Shown here: positions 1 through 8,185 of the stretch, one piece after another
Layout: each line of letters begins with the position of its first letter
Numbering within the stretch: position 1 is the first letter of the stretch
Origin: Gp6-AA40 sp035571515
GTDB taxonomy: Bacteria > Acidobacteriota > Vicinamibacteria > Vicinamibacterales > UBA2999
Length of the DNA stretch: 64,000 bases
Direction: 5' to 3'
Assembly (NCBI GenBank): GCA_035571515.1
Contig: DATNCQ010000122.1
Location: 1 to 64,000 of the forward strand
The notes under the pieces: generated by a model
Databases searched by the model: none
What the model was told of the DNA's origin: nothing
What the model saw: the letters and a program-made list of their open reading frames with translations, nothing else
Translations under genes and position numbers: made by a program

Positions 1-2059
1 GCGACAGGTTGATGAACGAGAACGACAGCGTGCGGTACTGCGAGATCGACTGCGCGTAGAGGTTGAACTGCTTGTCGCCCAGCACGTCGCTGAAGGTCAC
101 CGCGGAGCCGCCGAACACGTTGCCGCCGCTCGTCACGCCGACGTTGACCGGCGGACGTCCGTCGAGGAACAGCTTCTCGAAGGCGCCCTTCTTCTTCTTG
201 TTCGCCGCGATGAGCGTGTGCGTCAGCGGCGCCTGGAAGTCGATGATGGGGCCGGGCGAGCCGAAGTCGGACGTGGACGCCGTGATGATCGGATCGCGGC
301 GCTCGAGCGCGTGCAGCTCGTAGTCGCCCTTGTAGTAGCTGATGAACGCGATCTGCGTCTTGGCGTCGCCCTGGTGCAGGACGATCGGCGTCACGTTGCC
401 GGCCACCGCGTCGGTGTACTGCCGCAGCTCGCCGTTCTTCAGGTTCAGCGTCCAGACGTTGTAGATGTTGCCGTTGCGCGCGACGTCGGGGTCGATCGGC
501 TGGTTCGGATCGGTCGCGGTGGACGAGAACACCAGCGTGTCGGCATCGACGAACTGCGCGGCCGCGTCGTCGTGCGTGCCGAAGGTCAGCTGCGTCTTCG
601 TCCCGGTCGCCGGGTCGAGCTTGAACAGCTTCTCGTTGCCGCTGACGCGCGCGACGTAGACGATGTAGCTGCCGTCGGGCGACCAGGTCGGGCCGGAGTC
701 GGCGAAGTTGTCCTTCGTCAGGTTGGTGACCTGCTTGGTCTCGAGATCGAGGAGGAAGAGGTCGCCGACCGCGCCCTGCAGGCCGGCGAAGACGATCTTC
801 TTGCCGTCGGGCGAGAAGTCTGGCGACTCGGGGTCGTCCACCGTCTTGATCTCGATCTTGTCCTCCACGGTGCGCGTCAGGACGTTCTCGATGATGAGCG
901 TCCGCGTCTTCTCGCGGCGGACGAAGAACGCCAGGCGATCGCCGCTGGGCGACCACGACAGCCACGGCACGGTGTTGAACCGGCCGCCGGGCGAGGTGAT
1001 GAATTCCCACCCCTTGTCCTGATCGAACCCGTTGGTCAGGTTGCGGATGACCGAGCCGTCCTTCGCGGAGACGAGCACGATGTCGAGTTCGCCGTCCTTG
1101 CGGTTGCCGGTCGCGACGGCAATCAGGTCGCCCGACGGCGACGGCTCGGCGGAGATGGCCTGGTTGAACGAGCTCCGCTCCGGGTTCGGCGCGAGGTTGC
1201 GGCCGTAGTCGGCGGGGCGCTCCTTGTCGCGGAACGGCTTGAAGCGCTCCTTCAAGTACTTGTCGAACTGCTGGTCGAACTCCTCGCCCTTGATCTTGAA
1301 CGCTTCCTCGTAGGCGTCGTCGCCGCCGCCGATGACCGACTTGCGCAGCGCGAAGAGGAACTGCCGCACGCCTTCCTTGCCCCAGCGCGCCTCCATGAAC
1401 TCGTAGCAGGCGTGGCCCAGGTTGTAGATCAAGCGCGGGTTGTTGAAGCCGCCGTAGCCCTCCATCTCGCTCATCTTCGGGATGATGTCGGCCACCGCCG
1501 CGTCGCGGACGGTCATGATGTCGAGCGGCTGCCAGATGCCCGTCTCGTAGTCCGCTCCGCCCTCATTGAGCCAGAGCGGCAGGTTGCGGCGGATGAGCGA
1601 CGTCGGAATGATGTCGAACTGGAAGATGTGCGCGAGCTCGTGGGTGATGGTCCGGTACAGCAGGTCGGGCGGATCGTCGAGCGGGACGAGCATGCGGTCG
1701 CGTTCCGGCTCGGCGAACGCGCCGACGCCTTCGACCGCCGCGCCCGGGATGACGTTCTCCTGCTGGAACTCGCTGCTCGTCTTGAAGATGATCAGCGGCA
1801 CCTTGAAGGCGAGGTCGTGCTTGAGGTCGGAGCTGATGTGCTGGTACGCGCTCTCGGCGTAGCCTGCGATGCGTTCGAGATGCTGCTCCTCTTCGGGGTA
1901 GTAGTAGATCTCGAAATGGTCGGTGGTGTAGATGCTCCACCGGAAATTGGTGTAGCGGATCTGGTTCTTCCCGAAGTACGGGACCATCGGCGTCTGCGCG
2001 AACGCCTCAAGCGGCGCGAAGACGATGGCGGCGGCCACGATTGCCAGCGCTGCCCTCAT
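1..2059 (-). CDS. PD40/TolB-like propeller protein with N-terminal gluzincin peptidase domain (3' end cut by window)
   Basis: The gene starts at ATG 2059 and runs off the left edge, leaving about 686 codons. Residues 1-22 form a signal peptide ending in an Ala-rich AFAQ site, so the product is exported. The N-terminal part has a zinc-peptidase signature, HELAH at residues 140-144, and the downstream glutamate motif NEGGADY with Glu166. This is the arrangement of the peptidase MA-like/gluzincin group. From about residue 300 there are repeated WSPDG/FSPDG units typical of PD40/TolB beta-propeller blades (for example WSPSGDRLAF, FSPDGKKIVF, WSPDGSYIVY). The combination is common in Acidobacteriota. 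The role is probably periplasmic or surface proteolysis, with the propeller binding a substrate; the substrate is not deducible. It is transcribed divergently from the sigma factor gene. Confidence 0.85.
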   Translation of the reverse strand, partial: MRAALAIVAAAIVFAPLEAFAQTPMVPYFGKNQIRYTNFRWSIYTTDHFEIYYYPEEEQHLERIAGYAESAYQHISSDLKHDLAFKVPLIIFKTSSEFQQENVIPGAAVEGVGAFAEPERDRMLVPLDDPPDLLYRTITHELAHIFQFDIIPTSLIRRNLPLWLNEGGADYETGIWQPLDIMTVRDAAVADIIPKMSEMEGYGGFNNPRLIYNLGHACYEFMEARWGKEGVRQFLFALRKSVIGGGDDAYEEAFKIKGEEFDQQFDKYLKERFKPFRDKERPADYGRNLAPNPERSSFNQAISAEPSPSGDLIAVATGNRKDGELDIVLVSAKDGSVIRNLTNGFDQDKGWEFITSPGGRFNTVPWLSWSPSGDRLAFFVRREKTRTLIIENVLTRTVEDKIEIKTVDDPESPDFSPDGKKIVFAGLQGAVGDLFLLDLETKQVTNLTKDNFADSGPTWSPDGSYIVYVARVSGNEKLFKLDPATGTKTQLTFGTHDDAAAQFVDADTLVFSSTATDPNQPIDPDVARNGNIYNVWTLNLKNGELRQYTDAVAGNVTPIVLHQGDAKTQIAFISYYKGDYELHALERRDPIITASTSDFGSPGPIIDFQAPLTHTLIAANKKKKGAFEKLFLDGRPPVNVGVTSGGNVFGGSAVTFSDVLGDKQFNLYAQSISQYRTLSFSFINLS

Positions 2060-2320
2060 GTAGTTTCTCCTCGCAGGACTAGGCACGAGTGGGCATGTTA
2101 CTGCAAAGCGAGATGCGAGTGCGCCGCCGCCAGGAGCAAAGGATGTACCGACGAGTTCACGAAAAAAGCTGGAGAAAGTGGCCGGCACGCGCGGCCATCT
2201 CACCGCCGGTGTCCTCTTATCGCGCGTAAACTGAGGACAGCCCGTCGTGACCCTTGCCTCGGACCGCGGCGGGGAATAAAAGGGGCCCCATAAGGGTTAC
2301 TCCTACGGGCGTGGCCGCCA

Positions 2321-2935
2321 ATGTTCCGCCGATCGTCACCAGCCCCGTCGACCGCGGAGGATTTTTCCGCGGAGGCGCTGCAGTTCCTCGCGCCGCTCTT
2401 CGCGACCGCGATGCGGCTGACGCGGAACCGCGCCGACGCGGAGGATCTCGTCCAGGATACGTTCGTCAAGGCGTTCCGCCACGCGGGGCAGTTCAAGCGC
2501 GGCACGAACCTGCGCGCGTGGCTCTATACCATCCTCCACAACACGTGGCGGAACCGGCGCCGTGACGCGAGCCGCGACGCGGTCGAGGTGGACAGCGAGC
2601 AGGTGGAGCAGGCGGCGGCCGGCGCCGCCGGCGGCGCGCCGGTCGAGACGCCGGAGCGCATCCTGATGCGCAGCACGCTCGACGCCGACCTGCAGGCGGC
2701 GCTCGACGAGCTGCCCGAAGCCTTCCGCCAGGCGGTCTGGCTGCGGGACGTCGAGGAATTCACATATGCCGAGATCGCCGAGATGCTGAGCGTGCCCATC
2801 GGAACCGTGATGTCGCGCATCTCGCGCGGACGCCGGATGCTCTTCGAAAAGCTATCTTCGGGAACAGCCCCGTCGGGGGCGGCGTCGGTGCCGGTCGTGC
2901 CCGTCACGGCGAACAGCGCGGGGAGCCATCGATGA
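2321..2935 (+). CDS. ECF-family RNA polymerase sigma factor
   Basis: This 204-residue protein has the two-domain ECF layout. Region 2 (about residues 20-90) contains RNRADAEDLVQDTFVKAF and FKRGTNLRAWLYTILHN, and region 4 (about 125-185) ends with the helix-turn-helix FTYAEIAEMLSVPIGTVMSR. The linker between them is Ala/Gly-rich. The gene overlaps the next one, a zinc-finger anti-sigma factor, by 4 nt (ATGA), so the two are translationally coupled and form a sigma/anti-sigma switch like RpoE/ChrR or SigR/RsrA. The regulon cannot be read from the sequence, though the adjacent TlpA-like thioredoxin suggests an envelope or redox stress response (inference). An extra Ala/Pro/Val-rich tail of about 20 residues follows region 4. 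Confidence 0.93.
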   Translation: MFRRSSPAPSTAEDFSAEALQFLAPLFATAMRLTRNRADAEDLVQDTFVKAFRHAGQFKRGTNLRAWLYTILHNTWRNRRRDASRDAVEVDSEQVEQAAAGAAGGAPVETPERILMRSTLDADLQAALDELPEAFRQAVWLRDVEEFTYAEIAEMLSVPIGTVMSRISRGRRMLFEKLSSGTAPSGAASVPVVPVTANSAGSHR

Positions 2936-3684
2936 AACCGAACTGCCGCCGCATCTGCGACCTGCTGGCGCAGTATGCCGATGGAACCCTCCCCGATTCG
3001 CAGCGCGGAGAGGTGCAGCGCCACCTCGACGCCTGCCCGCCGTGTCGCGTCATCGCGGGGAAGGAATGCGGCGCGCGCCAGCTGCTGCGCGCGTGCGCGG
3101 ATCGGCTCCGCACCGAACCGCTGCCGCCGGGCCTGCGCACCCGATGTCAGGCGCTCGCGGGCGAGCAGACCACGACGCGCGCGTGGCTGCGCCCCTCGAT
3201 GCGCTTCGCCATCGCCGCGCTCCTGATCCTCTTGGTCGGCGCCCTCCTCTCCATCGTCACCCGCCAGTCGGACGCACTCCTCGCCGCGCAGCTCACCGCC
3301 GATCACATCAAGTGCTTCGGGCTGTTCCGCCCGACCGAGGGGAAGACGCTCGACGCCGAGCAGGCGCAGAAACTCCTCAGCGATCGGTTCGGGCTCGACG
3401 TGCACGTGCCGCCCTCGTCCGGGCAGGAGGATCTCTCGCTGCTCAACGCGCGCACCTGCCTCTACGCCGACGGCCGCATCCCGCACCTGATGTACGAGGC
3501 GAACGGGCAGGATCTCTCGCTGTTCGTGCTCGAAGGGGAGACGCGCGCGCCGGCCGAGTTGACCGCGTTCGGCCATCACACGCGCATCTGGTCGCGCGGG
3601 GGCAATACCTTCGTCCTGATTACGCCCGCCGCCGAGGAATCGGTCGCGGACGCGGCGCGATATGTCGCCGCCGAAGCGCATTAA
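2932..3684 (+). CDS. Membrane-anchored anti-sigma factor with zinc-finger (zf-HC2-like) domain
   Basis: The 250-residue protein begins with a zf-HC2-type domain; His31, Cys35 and Cys38 form the HxxxCxxC motif, with Cys5 and Cys9 upstream as further possible ligands. A single membrane segment lies at about residues 91-109. The C-terminal 140 residues would then be periplasmic and have no family I recognise; they contain scattered cysteines (KCFGLF, RTCLYAD) that could sense redox state or metal. The start codon overlaps the sigma factor stop by 4 nt. The family holds its cognate sigma factor inactive through the zinc-finger domain until a signal releases it. The signal here is unknown. Confidence 0.88.
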   Translation: MKPNCRRICDLLAQYADGTLPDSQRGEVQRHLDACPPCRVIAGKECGARQLLRACADRLRTEPLPPGLRTRCQALAGEQTTTRAWLRPSMRFAIAALLILLVGALLSIVTRQSDALLAAQLTADHIKCFGLFRPTEGKTLDAEQAQKLLSDRFGLDVHVPPSSGQEDLSLLNARTCLYADGRIPHLMYEANGQDLSLFVLEGETRAPAELTAFGHHTRIWSRGGNTFVLITPAAEESVADAARYVAAEAH

Positions 3685-3702
3685 CGTATCATTGAGGGCA
3701 TC

Positions 3703-4383
3703 ATGGACACCGAACAGCCGCCCACTCCAGACCCCGCGCCGGAGGCAGCCGAGTCTCGCGCCACGGAATCCGAGGTTCCGGAACGGAGACCCAGCAAGGT
3801 CGCGGTGTTCATCGCCATGGCTGCGGTCGCGATTGCGATTCTCATCGTGATGCTCGCGCCCGGCGCCGAGACCCCCGCGCCGCCGGCTGAAACGAAGGGA
3901 AACCTCACCGGCTCGCCGAACAGCGCGGAAGAGGACGCGGCCGCCGACGCGAAAGCCGCCGGCAAGGCGGCGCCGCTCGATTTCACGCTCAAGGACATGA
4001 ACGGCGTGGACGTGAAGCTCGCCGCGTTCAAGGGCAAGCCGATCGTGGTGAATTTCTGGGCAACGTGGTGCGGACCGTGCCGCGCCGAGATTCCGTCGCT
4101 CGTCGAGTTGAACACCCAGTACACCGGCGAAGGGAAGGACGTGGTCATCCTGGGCATCTCCGTGGACGACCCGATCGAGAAGCTCAAACCCTACGCGACG
4201 CAGATGAAGATGAACTACCCGGTGCTGGTCGGCAACGGGCGCGAAGACGTGCAGGACGCGTTCGGGCCGCTGTGGGGCATCCCGGTGACGGTGTTCATCG
4301 ATCGCGACGGACGCATTGCGAAGAAACACTCGGGGATTGCGTCGAAAGAGCAATTCGAACAGGAAATCAAGGCGCTGCTCTGA
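3703..4383 (+). CDS. TlpA-like membrane-anchored thioredoxin-fold protein
   Basis: This 226-residue protein has a Pro-rich cytoplasmic leader, one membrane anchor at about residues 33-53, an Ala-rich linker, then a redoxin/thioredoxin domain from about residue 90. The active site is Cys123-Gly-Pro-Cys126 in the context FWATWCGPCRAEIP, which is canonical for TlpA/ResA proteins. A cis-proline context (IPVTVFIDRDG) follows near residue 190. Such proteins reduce periplasmic disulfides, classically for cytochrome c haem attachment or CuA assembly, which fits the many c-type cytochromes and the CuA oxidase elsewhere in the window. The gene lies 18 nt after the anti-sigma gene, so it is probably in the same operon. 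Confidence 0.9.
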   Translation: MDTEQPPTPDPAPEAAESRATESEVPERRPSKVAVFIAMAAVAIAILIVMLAPGAETPAPPAETKGNLTGSPNSAEEDAAADAKAAGKAAPLDFTLKDMNGVDVKLAAFKGKPIVVNFWATWCGPCRAEIPSLVELNTQYTGEGKDVVILGISVDDPIEKLKPYATQMKMNYPVLVGNGREDVQDAFGPLWGIPVTVFIDRDGRIAKKHSGIASKEQFEQEIKALL

Positions 4384-4413
4384 AGGGCGCGGCTCTGATA
4401 TGATCGCCCCATC

Positions 4414-4638
4414 ATGCTGAAGGGATTCACGCACGCCCGTCTCGCCTGCGGCTGCAGGCTCGCGTTCCGCGAGGGCGTCGAGGGAAGCCCTGTGGCCGTC
4501 GTCGTCGAAGAGAAGGGCCCGGGCTGCATCATCGCCCTGCACGTGCGCGATCTGCCCGTCTACGACTACCGCGAAGCGCTCCGTCCGCCGACGCGGTTCC
4601 TGCCGGTCGAGGAAGAGGAATACGAGGAAGAGGGATAG
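4414..4638 (+). CDS. Small conserved-looking acidic protein, function unknown
   Basis: The 74-residue protein has two early cysteines in the motif ARLACGCRLAF, a VVVEEKGPGC stretch and a very acidic tail (EEEEYEEEG). I do not recognise the family. The CxC pair and a third Cys near residue 37 could bind a metal. It lies 30 nt downstream of the TlpA-like gene and just upstream of a clear intrinsic terminator, so it is probably the last gene of the sigma/anti-sigma/TlpA operon. Codon usage matches its neighbours, with strong G/C at third positions, which supports a real gene. Confidence 0.65.
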   Translation: MLKGFTHARLACGCRLAFREGVEGSPVAVVVEEKGPGCIIALHVRDLPVYDYREALRPPTRFLPVEEEEYEEEG

Positions 4639-4665
4639 CGGTCGGTGGGCAGTCGGTAGGGACCG

Positions 4666-4689
4666 AAGGCGCCTCGCGGCGCCTTTTTT
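4666..4689 (+). terminator. Rho-independent terminator of the sigma/anti-sigma/TlpA operon
   Basis: A perfect 8-bp GC-rich stem (AAGGCGCC with GGCGCCTT) with a TCGC loop is followed immediately by a run of T residues. It sits 27 nt after the last gene on the + strand and before the convergent sulfatase gene. There is no T-run for the opposite strand, so it should act mainly on + strand transcription. Confidence 0.9.
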
Positions 4690-4704
4690 GTTGTACTCGC
4701 GCCT

Positions 4705-6156
4705 CTATCGGGACGATTCGTCCGGAGCGGGATTGTCCGGCTCCGTCGTTGGCCGCGCACCGATGTGGTCCGGCCACGTGGCCCCGTTGTTCCCTCCTGT
4801 GTTCGACTCGGGTATCTCCGGCAGCATCGTCGCGTTCCACGCCAGCCAGTCTTTCGCCAGCCGCTCGTAGATCTCCGGGCGGCGCGCCTTCAGGTTGGCG
4901 CGTTCCATCGGATCGTCGGCCACGTTGAACAGGAACGTGTTCTCGCGAATCTTCAGGTACTTGAAATCGCCGTCGCGGACGGCGCGCTGCGCGTTCGACT
5001 TGTAGCGCCAGAAGAGCTTGCGCGACACGCCGCGGCCGCCCTGCAGCATCGGCAGCAGGTTCACGCCGTCGGGCGGATAGGCCGGGTCGGGAGCGGCGCC
5101 TGCCGCCGCGAGCAGCGTCGGCAGCCAGTCCATCGACACGGCGACCTGCTCGGAGGTCTTGTTCCTGGGAAGCATGGCCGGCCACGACGCGATGGCGGGG
5201 ATGCGGAGGCCTCCTTCCAGCAGCTCGGTCTTGCGTCCCGTGAACGGCCACGTGTCGGCGAACCGCTCTCCGCCGTTGTCGCTGGTGAAGATGACGATCG
5301 TGTTGTCGGCGACACCGCCCGATTTCAGCGCCGCGAGCACGCGGCCGACCTGGGTATCGAGCTCGGCGATCATGCGCTGATACGTTTTCTGCGAACCGCC
5401 GTCGAAATGATTAAGGTTGCTGGCGCGGATGCGCGCCGATTCCGCCTCGTCGCCCGGCGCCTCCCAGGGCCAGTGCGGGGCGTTGAAGTGGAGGCTCACA
5501 AGGAACGGCTGCCGTGACTTCGCATACGCCGTAATCACGTCCGTCGCGCGGCTTCCCAGCAGGTTCGTCAGGTAGCCCGCCCGTTCCACGGCGACGTCGT
5601 CGTCCCACAGGTCGGGCTTCCGATCGATGCCGTTGTGCGAGTAGTAATCGACAGCGCCGCTGCGGAAGCCGAAGAAGTGGTCGTAGCCGCTCTGCAGCGG
5701 GCCGAACCTGGGCAACATTCCGAGGTGCCACTTGCCGACGAGCGTCGTTCCGTAACCCGCCCTGCGCAGCAGCGAGGGAAGCGTCGGGTGTTCGGGCGGC
5801 AATCCGAGGGCGCCGAACGCGGGCCCGGTGCCGAGCGGCTCTTCCAGGCCGATGCGCAGCCGATACTGATAACGCCCCGTGATGAGGCCAACCCTCGTCG
5901 CCGTACAGACGGCGGAGTTCGCGTACGCCTGGACGAGCCGTACGCCGCGCGACGCGAGGCCGTCGATGTTGGGCGTCTGAAGGTCGGGACGCCCGTAGCA
6001 GGCGACGTCGGCGTAGCCCATGTCGTCGGCCAGGATGAAGACGATGTTCGGCGGACGGCGCGCGGGCTGGCCTGATGCGCGCGAGGCGGTCATCAGCGCG
6101 AGCGAGCCGGCGGCCGCCGTCTGGAGCATCTCACGGCGCGAAACACGACGAGCCAT
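4705..6156 (-). CDS. Tat-exported type I sulfatase (alkaline phosphatase superfamily)
   Basis: The 483-residue protein starts with a twin-arginine signal (RRVSRREML followed by a hydrophobic Ala-rich core), so it is exported folded. The sulfatase core begins at PNIVFILADDMGYAD, whose aspartates (Asp44, Asp45) are metal ligands. The formylglycine site is Cys84 in CTATR (CxAxR form) followed by GLITGRYQ, and the second metal motif TSDNGG is near residue 290. These enzymes hydrolyse sulfate esters, often on polysaccharides, after conversion of the Cys to formylglycine. No formylglycine-generating enzyme lies in this window, so maturation would need one elsewhere. No neighbouring glycoside hydrolase indicates the substrate. 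Confidence 0.93.
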   Translation of the reverse strand: MARRVSRREMLQTAAAGSLALMTASRASGQPARRPPNIVFILADDMGYADVACYGRPDLQTPNIDGLASRGVRLVQAYANSAVCTATRVGLITGRYQYRLRIGLEEPLGTGPAFGALGLPPEHPTLPSLLRRAGYGTTLVGKWHLGMLPRFGPLQSGYDHFFGFRSGAVDYYSHNGIDRKPDLWDDDVAVERAGYLTNLLGSRATDVITAYAKSRQPFLVSLHFNAPHWPWEAPGDEAESARIRASNLNHFDGGSQKTYQRMIAELDTQVGRVLAALKSGGVADNTIVIFTSDNGGERFADTWPFTGRKTELLEGGLRIPAIASWPAMLPRNKTSEQVAVSMDWLPTLLAAAGAAPDPAYPPDGVNLLPMLQGGRGVSRKLFWRYKSNAQRAVRDGDFKYLKIRENTFLFNVADDPMERANLKARRPEIYERLAKDWLAWNATMLPEIPESNTGGNNGATWPDHIGARPTTEPDNPAPDESSR

Positions 6157-6197
6157 CAGCGGGACTCCTTCACAGGGACTGCGCGAATCCTACGCCA

Positions 6198-6257
6198 CCT
6201 GCGTCCTGTTACCTACCGCCTACCGCCTAATGCCCACTGCCCGCTGCCCACTGCCTA
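6198..6257. repeat. Intergenic word-repeat array, TGCCCACTGCC family
   Basis: A degenerate array of CTACCGCC and CTGCCCGCTGCCCACTGCC-like words fills the space between the sulfatase and the EEP hydrolase. Read on the minus strand, the array contains the TAG stop codon of the hydrolase (6255-6257). The same word family recurs at 33892-34012. Only one arm is present here, with no obvious fold-back partner. Confidence 0.75.
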
Positions 6258-6986
6258 CTGAAATTGCACCTTCAAGTCGGCCACGAGCGGCAGGTGATCC
6301 GACGCCATCAGCGCCTGCCGCGTGCGCGGCAGTTCCAGCTTCACTACCTCCACGCGTCCGTCGTAGTAGATGTGATCGAGATGCAGCACGGGAAACACCC
6401 CGGGATACGTCCGCCGCCGCCGCAGGTGCGATCGCAGGTCGATGCTCTGCAGGCGTTCGGTGAGCATCGATGTGGCCAGGCCCTTCATCCACTCGTTGAA
6501 GTCGCCGAGGACGACTTTCGGTTGGCCGATGCGCCGATCGTGGACGATGGCGCTGAGGCGCCCGGCCTGGTAGCGCCGCTCGAGAAACGCGGTGCCGAGG
6601 TGCACGTTGTACAGATGCAGCGTGTCGTCGCCGAAGGCGATGTCGACACGCTGGCAGCAGCGCGGCTCGCACGTCTTCCACGAGAGGTCGTACTGCGCGT
6701 GATGCGTGATCGGGTGGCGGCTCAGGACGACGTTGCCGAAGAGACACCCGCGCAGGTGGCGCGTCGGCGCCATCACCCAGCCCATGCCGAGCAGCGCCCC
6801 GAGCTCCTCGGCGTGCCCCTTCGAACTGGGACCGGCGCCCATGACCTCCTGCAGCGCGATCACGTCCGGCTCGATGGCGCGGATGACGTCGGCGACGCGG
6901 GACGGGACGGTGCGGCCGTCGAGGCCGCGGCAGCGATGGATGTTGTAGGTGGCGATGCGCAGCGTGCGCCAGTGCGTGTCGGTCAT
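6255..6986 (-). CDS. Endonuclease/exonuclease/phosphatase (EEP) family hydrolase
   Basis: The 243-residue protein has no signal peptide and spans one EEP domain. Diagnostic segments are RIATYNIHRCRGLDGR at the N-terminus, the metal-binding glutamate in DVIALQEVMG, the LYNVHLGTAF segment, VVLGDFNEW near residue 165 (metal/catalytic Asp and Asn), and LDHIYY plus MASDHLPLVADLK at the C-terminus, which carries the catalytic Asp-His. The superfamily cleaves phosphodiester or phosphomonoester bonds in nucleic acids, lipids or inositol phosphates; the substrate is not predictable here. The TAG stop codon lies inside the neighbouring repeat array. The gene is divergent from the small CPCCG protein, across another array. 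Confidence 0.9.
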   Translation of the reverse strand: MTDTHWRTLRIATYNIHRCRGLDGRTVPSRVADVIRAIEPDVIALQEVMGAGPSSKGHAEELGALLGMGWVMAPTRHLRGCLFGNVVLSRHPITHHAQYDLSWKTCEPRCCQRVDIAFGDDTLHLYNVHLGTAFLERRYQAGRLSAIVHDRRIGQPKVVLGDFNEWMKGLATSMLTERLQSIDLRSHLRRRRTYPGVFPVLHLDHIYYDGRVEVVKLELPRTRQALMASDHLPLVADLKVQFQ

Positions 6987-6995
6987 CGAGTGGGC

Positions 6996-7115
6996 GTTGG
7001 TCGGTGCTCGTTAGTGGTTGGCCGTTGGTCGGTGGTCGTTCGTTCGTCGTTGGTCGTTAGTGAGCCTATCGCGTCTGCCACGAACCACCAACCACCAACG
7101 GCCACCGCATCAGCC
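6996..7115. repeat. Intergenic fold-back array, GTTGGTCGTTCGTTG family
   Basis: The left arm is a run of words such as GTTGGTCGGTGCTCGTTAG and CGTTCGTCGTTGGTCGTTAG, and the right arm holds the complementary words ACCAACCACCAACGGCCAC. Together they can form a long imperfect hairpin around 7070. The array occupies the region between the divergent start codons at 6986 and 7158, where both promoters should lie. The same family occurs at 36018-36146. Confidence 0.8.
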
Positions 7116-7157
7116 ATCGACCCGACGACCCAGCCACGCACGAACTACAATACCGTC

Positions 7158-7460
7158 ATGGCCAAGTTGAAAAGCGAGCTCGACGTGCAATGCCCCTGCT
7201 GCGGCGCGCTGCTGGTCATCGACACCAATCTCGGGCGTGTCGTCTCGCACAAGGAGCCGGAGCGCGGCGACAAGCCTGAGCTGACCGAGGCTGCCCGCAT
7301 CCTCGCCGACGAGGCGCGGAGGCGCGAGGCGCTCTTCGAGCAGTCGGTCGAAGCCGAGAAGACGCGCGGCGACGCGCTCGCGAGACGGTTCGAGGAGGCG
7401 CTGCGGCAGGCGAAAGAAGAGCCTGTCACCAAGCCGATGCGCGATTTCGATCTCGACTAG
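7158..7460 (+). CDS. Small protein with N-terminal CPCCG zinc-ribbon-like motif and helical tail
   Basis: The 100-residue protein starts at ATG 7158; a longer upstream reading frame exists but runs through the repeat array and is not plausible. Cys12, Cys14 and Cys15 form CPCCGALLVID, which resembles a half zinc ribbon. Residues 40-90 are rich in Ala, Arg and Glu and predicted helical or coiled-coil (ILADEARRREALFEQS). I do not recognise a named family. No second cysteine pair is present, so a metal site would need dimerisation. It is convergent with the next gene, 14 nt apart. Confidence 0.72.
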   Translation: MAKLKSELDVQCPCCGALLVIDTNLGRVVSHKEPERGDKPELTEAARILADEARRREALFEQSVEAEKTRGDALARRFEEALRQAKEEPVTKPMRDFDLD

Positions 7461-7474
7461 GGGGAAGGGGGAAG

Positions 7475-8185
7475 TCAGCCCTTCACCCGGACAGCGGGCG
7501 GCAGTTCCGTCCACCGATCGCGGCGCGGGTAATACTTCCACGGCTTGTAATCGTGCGCCGCGCGAAACGCGCGGTACCTCAAGCGCCAGCGCCGCTCCCG
7601 CGCTCGCGACCACGTGATCCTGCGGTGCGGCCACCCGAGCAGCATCCGCTCCACCTTCCAGACGTTGGTCTCCGACAGCCTCCAGTCGTAGTCGCCGAGC
7701 ACGCGCAGGTCGACCACCGCGTAGCCTTTGATGAGGCCCGTGAAATCGATGTAGGGATCGAAGTAGCTGAGCGCGAGCGCGCGCGGCGTCGCGAACACCG
7801 GTTTGCGTCCGTGCAGCCCGGGGTCGCGCGAGCGCGCGACCGATCCCCAACCGCGCGATCCCCGGTAGACGAAGATGACGTGATCGAGCAGGTCGATCGA
7901 CTCGAAGCTGAGGACGAGCGGCGGGTAGCGATGCTGCTCGAGGATCACGGCCGCCGACAGCGCTGCCTCGAGGCAGTGCGCCGTGCCCCGTTGCACCACG
8001 CCGCGGAAGCTGCGCAGCGTTTCGCCGCCCTTCTCGTCGTTGTACGGCAGCACGTTCAGCCAGCGCTGCACGGCGAGCGGCGATCGGAGGCGGCGGATGA
8101 TGCGACGCTCGGCGGCGGTGAACGACAGCCGCGGCGGCGCCGCCGGTTCAGCGCGCGGGAGCGGGAGCCGCTTTGAGGTCGGCAA
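7475..8185 (-). CDS. Transglutaminase-like (papain-fold) protein, putative
   Basis: This 236-residue protein contains GTAHCLEAALSAAVIL, then LLDHVIFVYR, then RDPGLHGR, in the order and spacing of a Cys-His-Asp triad of the transglutaminase-like superfamily. The C-terminal 80 residues are rich in Trp, Arg and Tyr (KPWKYYPRRDRW) and basic. There is no signal peptide. The best open start is TTG 8185, which overlaps the end of the upstream SCO gene by 38 nt. No internal ATG lies near the N-terminus and no Shine-Dalgarno sequence is visible, so the exact start is uncertain. The substrate is unknown and the family call rests on motif spacing only. Confidence 0.65.
   Translation of the reverse strand: MPTSKRLPLPRAEPAAPPRLSFTAAERRIIRRLRSPLAVQRWLNVLPYNDEKGGETLRSFRGVVQRGTAHCLEAALSAAVILEQHRYPPLVLSFESIDLLDHVIFVYRGSRGWGSVARSRDPGLHGRKPVFATPRALALSYFDPYIDFTGLIKGYAVVDLRVLGDYDWRLSETNVWKVERMLLGWPHRRITWSRARERRWRLRYRAFRAAHDYKPWKYYPRRDRWTELPPAVRVKG

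Noticed and set aside
218..2293. Large + strand open reading frame of 691 codons
   Set aside because: It is the antisense of the PD40/gluzincin gene, whose minus-strand product has a signal peptide, HELAH and WSPDG repeats. The + strand product is low complexity and Arg/Val-rich.
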